From the NCBI GenBank assembly GCA_002770955.1, contig PCUH01000237.1:1-5529 (forward strand): a DNA stretch of 5,529 nucleotides, read 5' to 3'. This DNA comes from Flavobacteriales bacterium CG18_big_fil_WC_8_21_14_2_50_32_9 (GTDB lineage Bacteria > Bacteroidota > Bacteroidia > Flavobacteriales_E > Vicingaceae). This document shows, piece after piece, positions 4,679-5,529 of this stretch. A program made the position numbers and the translations under genes. The notes beneath the pieces were generated by a model. The model searched no databases and was not told where the DNA came from. It saw only the letters and a list, made by a program, of their open reading frames with translations. Every line of letters begins with the position of its first letter. Positions within the stretch are counted from its first letter, which is position 1.

Positions 4679-5529
4679 AACAGAAACTCTCTCCTTCAAA
4701 AACCTACTTAAATCAAATTGATTTTGAATTTGTATTCCTGTAAAGTTAGTAGCATTTTTAAAAGCTTCTTTTAAATCAAATTCTCGTTGGGTTTGTGTAA
4801 AATAATGTTGTTTTTCTGCATGATATTTTGCTAAATATTCTTGCTCTGGTTGTCTGGGAGTGGGGACTAAAACTGCTTGTTTACCCAAAACAGCCAAATC
4901 CATTATGGTTGAATAGCCTGCCCTAGAAATAACCAAGTTACTTTGTCCTATTTTTTTTAAAAACATCTCTGTCGGCAAGAGATTATGCACTTCTATATTT
5001 TCCGATTGTAAATAGGTTGGAATTTTAGTTTCTGATAGCAAACCTCTTACTAAAACTAACTTTAATGCTGTTTTTTCAGCTTGTTTGGCTACTAAACTTT
5101 CAAAAACAGTTCGTTGTGGTTCTGGACCAGAAATAACAATAAAAGCATCATATTTCTGCTCTGAAGACAACTCCTTGCCTGAAAATCTCGATAATGGTCC
5201 TATAAAAAAAGTAGGTATCGCATTTAGTTTTTTGGTATGCGATAAATCGCCACTCAAATTAGTTTCATTTTCGGTATACTCAAACTTAGTAGCTTTTCGG
5301 GGGGGAAGATAGTTAGTTTGAGTTATACTCGAAACCAAAATGTATTTATTTCCCGAAAATTGATTTGGTTTCGGTATATCGGGAACCCAGCATTCATCAA
5401 ATTTTTGTATAAAATGATGATTTATTTTGTTGAGCCATATTTTTCCAAAAGAAGCCTGAATAAACAGCTGATGTGTAATAAAAACAGAAGGTACTTTTTC
5501 CGACCAACATCCATATCTGTTATCAGAAA
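4664..5529 (-). CDS. MurG-like GT-B glycosyltransferase (glycosyltransferase family 28 C-terminal type), N terminus beyond window
   Basis: The frame is open to the right edge, so the first part of the N-terminal domain is missing; 287 residues are visible. Counting from the edge, SDNRYG (1-6) and VFITHQLFIQ (15-24) match an N-terminal-domain pattern I recall from Bacteroidota proteins related to MurG, as does CWVPD (46-50). NLSGDLSH (90-97) and IGPLSRF (109-115) lead into the C-terminal domain with SGPEPQRT (133-140). The nucleotide-sugar binding region is SRAGYSTIMDL (201-211) and PTPRQPEQEYLA (222-233); the fourth residue of the latter is Arg where I expect Gly in homologues. It probably transfers a sugar from a nucleotide-sugar donor to a cell-envelope or secondary glycan; donor and acceptor are unknown, and it is not MurG itself. 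An extra segment of 35-40 residues appears between CWVPD and NLSGDLSH. The gene overlaps hemH tail-to-tail by 15 bp. Confidence 0.85.
   Translation of the reverse strand, partial: SDNRYGCWSEKVPSVFITHQLFIQASFGKIWLNKINHHFIQKFDECWVPDIPKPNQFSGNKYILVSSITQTNYLPPRKATKFEYTENETNLSGDLSHTKKLNAIPTFFIGPLSRFSGKELSSEQKYDAFIVISGPEPQRTVFESLVAKQAEKTALKLVLVRGLLSETKIPTYLQSENIEVHNLLPTEMFLKKIGQSNLVISRAGYSTIMDLAVLGKQAVLVPTPRQPEQEYLAKYHAEKQHYFTQTQREFDLKEAFKNATNFTGIQIQNQFDLSRFLKERVSVLKLF

Noticed and set aside
5285..5310. Frameshift or sequencing error at the run of seven G (plus strand) in the glycosyltransferase
   Set aside because: Family motifs are in the same frame on both sides of the run, so a net frameshift is not needed to explain the sequence. 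Only an in-frame extra segment remains odd.
5336..5338. TTG as the start codon of the glycosyltransferase gene
   Set aside because: The frame stays open upstream to the window edge and encodes clear family motifs there (SDNRYG, VFITHQL, CWVPD), so the TTG is an internal Leu codon and the gene is simply cut by the edge.
1..5529. Mobile element, CRISPR array, toxin-antitoxin or other accessory system
   Set aside because: No transposase, integrase, regular repeat-spacer pattern, terminal repeats or target duplications were seen. All substantial frames are core genes or one secreted protein.

Overview
The window is about 30% GC by eye and looks like a chromosomal segment from a member of the Bacteroidota, most likely Flavobacteriales-like. 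Four things point there. Promoters carry the Bacteroidetes -7 element TAnnTTTG, and no convincing Shine-Dalgarno sequence precedes the starts. One gene product has a signal peptide and a C-terminal domain of the type IX secretion (T9SS) type A kind. A methylmalonyl-CoA epimerase is present. The ferrochelatase and the MurG-like glycosyltransferase resemble forms I recall from this phylum. The segment reads as housekeeping and core metabolic genes; I see no insertion sequence, phage gene, CRISPR array, tRNA or rRNA.

Layout. A PlsC-type acyltransferase gene runs off the left edge on the minus strand (317 to 1). A 91-bp divergent promoter region separates it from trpS (tryptophanyl-tRNA synthetase, + strand, 409-1377). 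trpS converges on a minus-strand gene for a secreted YceI-family protein (2030-1437), and the two share a long bidirectional terminator (1373-1420). Upstream of the YceI gene, on the same strand, lie mce (methylmalonyl-CoA epimerase, 2556-2152) and a gene for a secreted T9SS-sorted protein of unknown function (3406-2621). A strong intrinsic terminator (2562-2594) sits between those two. A 243-bp divergent region with promoters and small repeats then leads to hemH (ferrochelatase, + strand, 3650-4678). hemH overlaps tail-to-tail by 15 bp with a minus-strand MurG-like glycosyltransferase gene that runs off the right edge (4664-5529).

The genes do not form one pathway. They cover phospholipid synthesis, tRNA charging, a secreted lipocalin-like protein, propionate/methylmalonyl-CoA metabolism, haem synthesis and glycan transfer. 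Most appear to be single-gene transcription units with their own promoter. I found no evidence for a new multi-gene system. The observations most worth a second look are regulatory: a 31-bp palindrome overlapping the YceI-gene promoter; very short or absent 5' leaders at three genes, possibly four; a terminator U-tract that may double as the mce promoter; and spaced TTTATCG repeats upstream of the T9SS-sorted gene. Two protein features also stand out: a six-cysteine internal segment in ferrochelatase, and an apparent 35-40 residue insertion in the glycosyltransferase that contains a run of seven cytosines.
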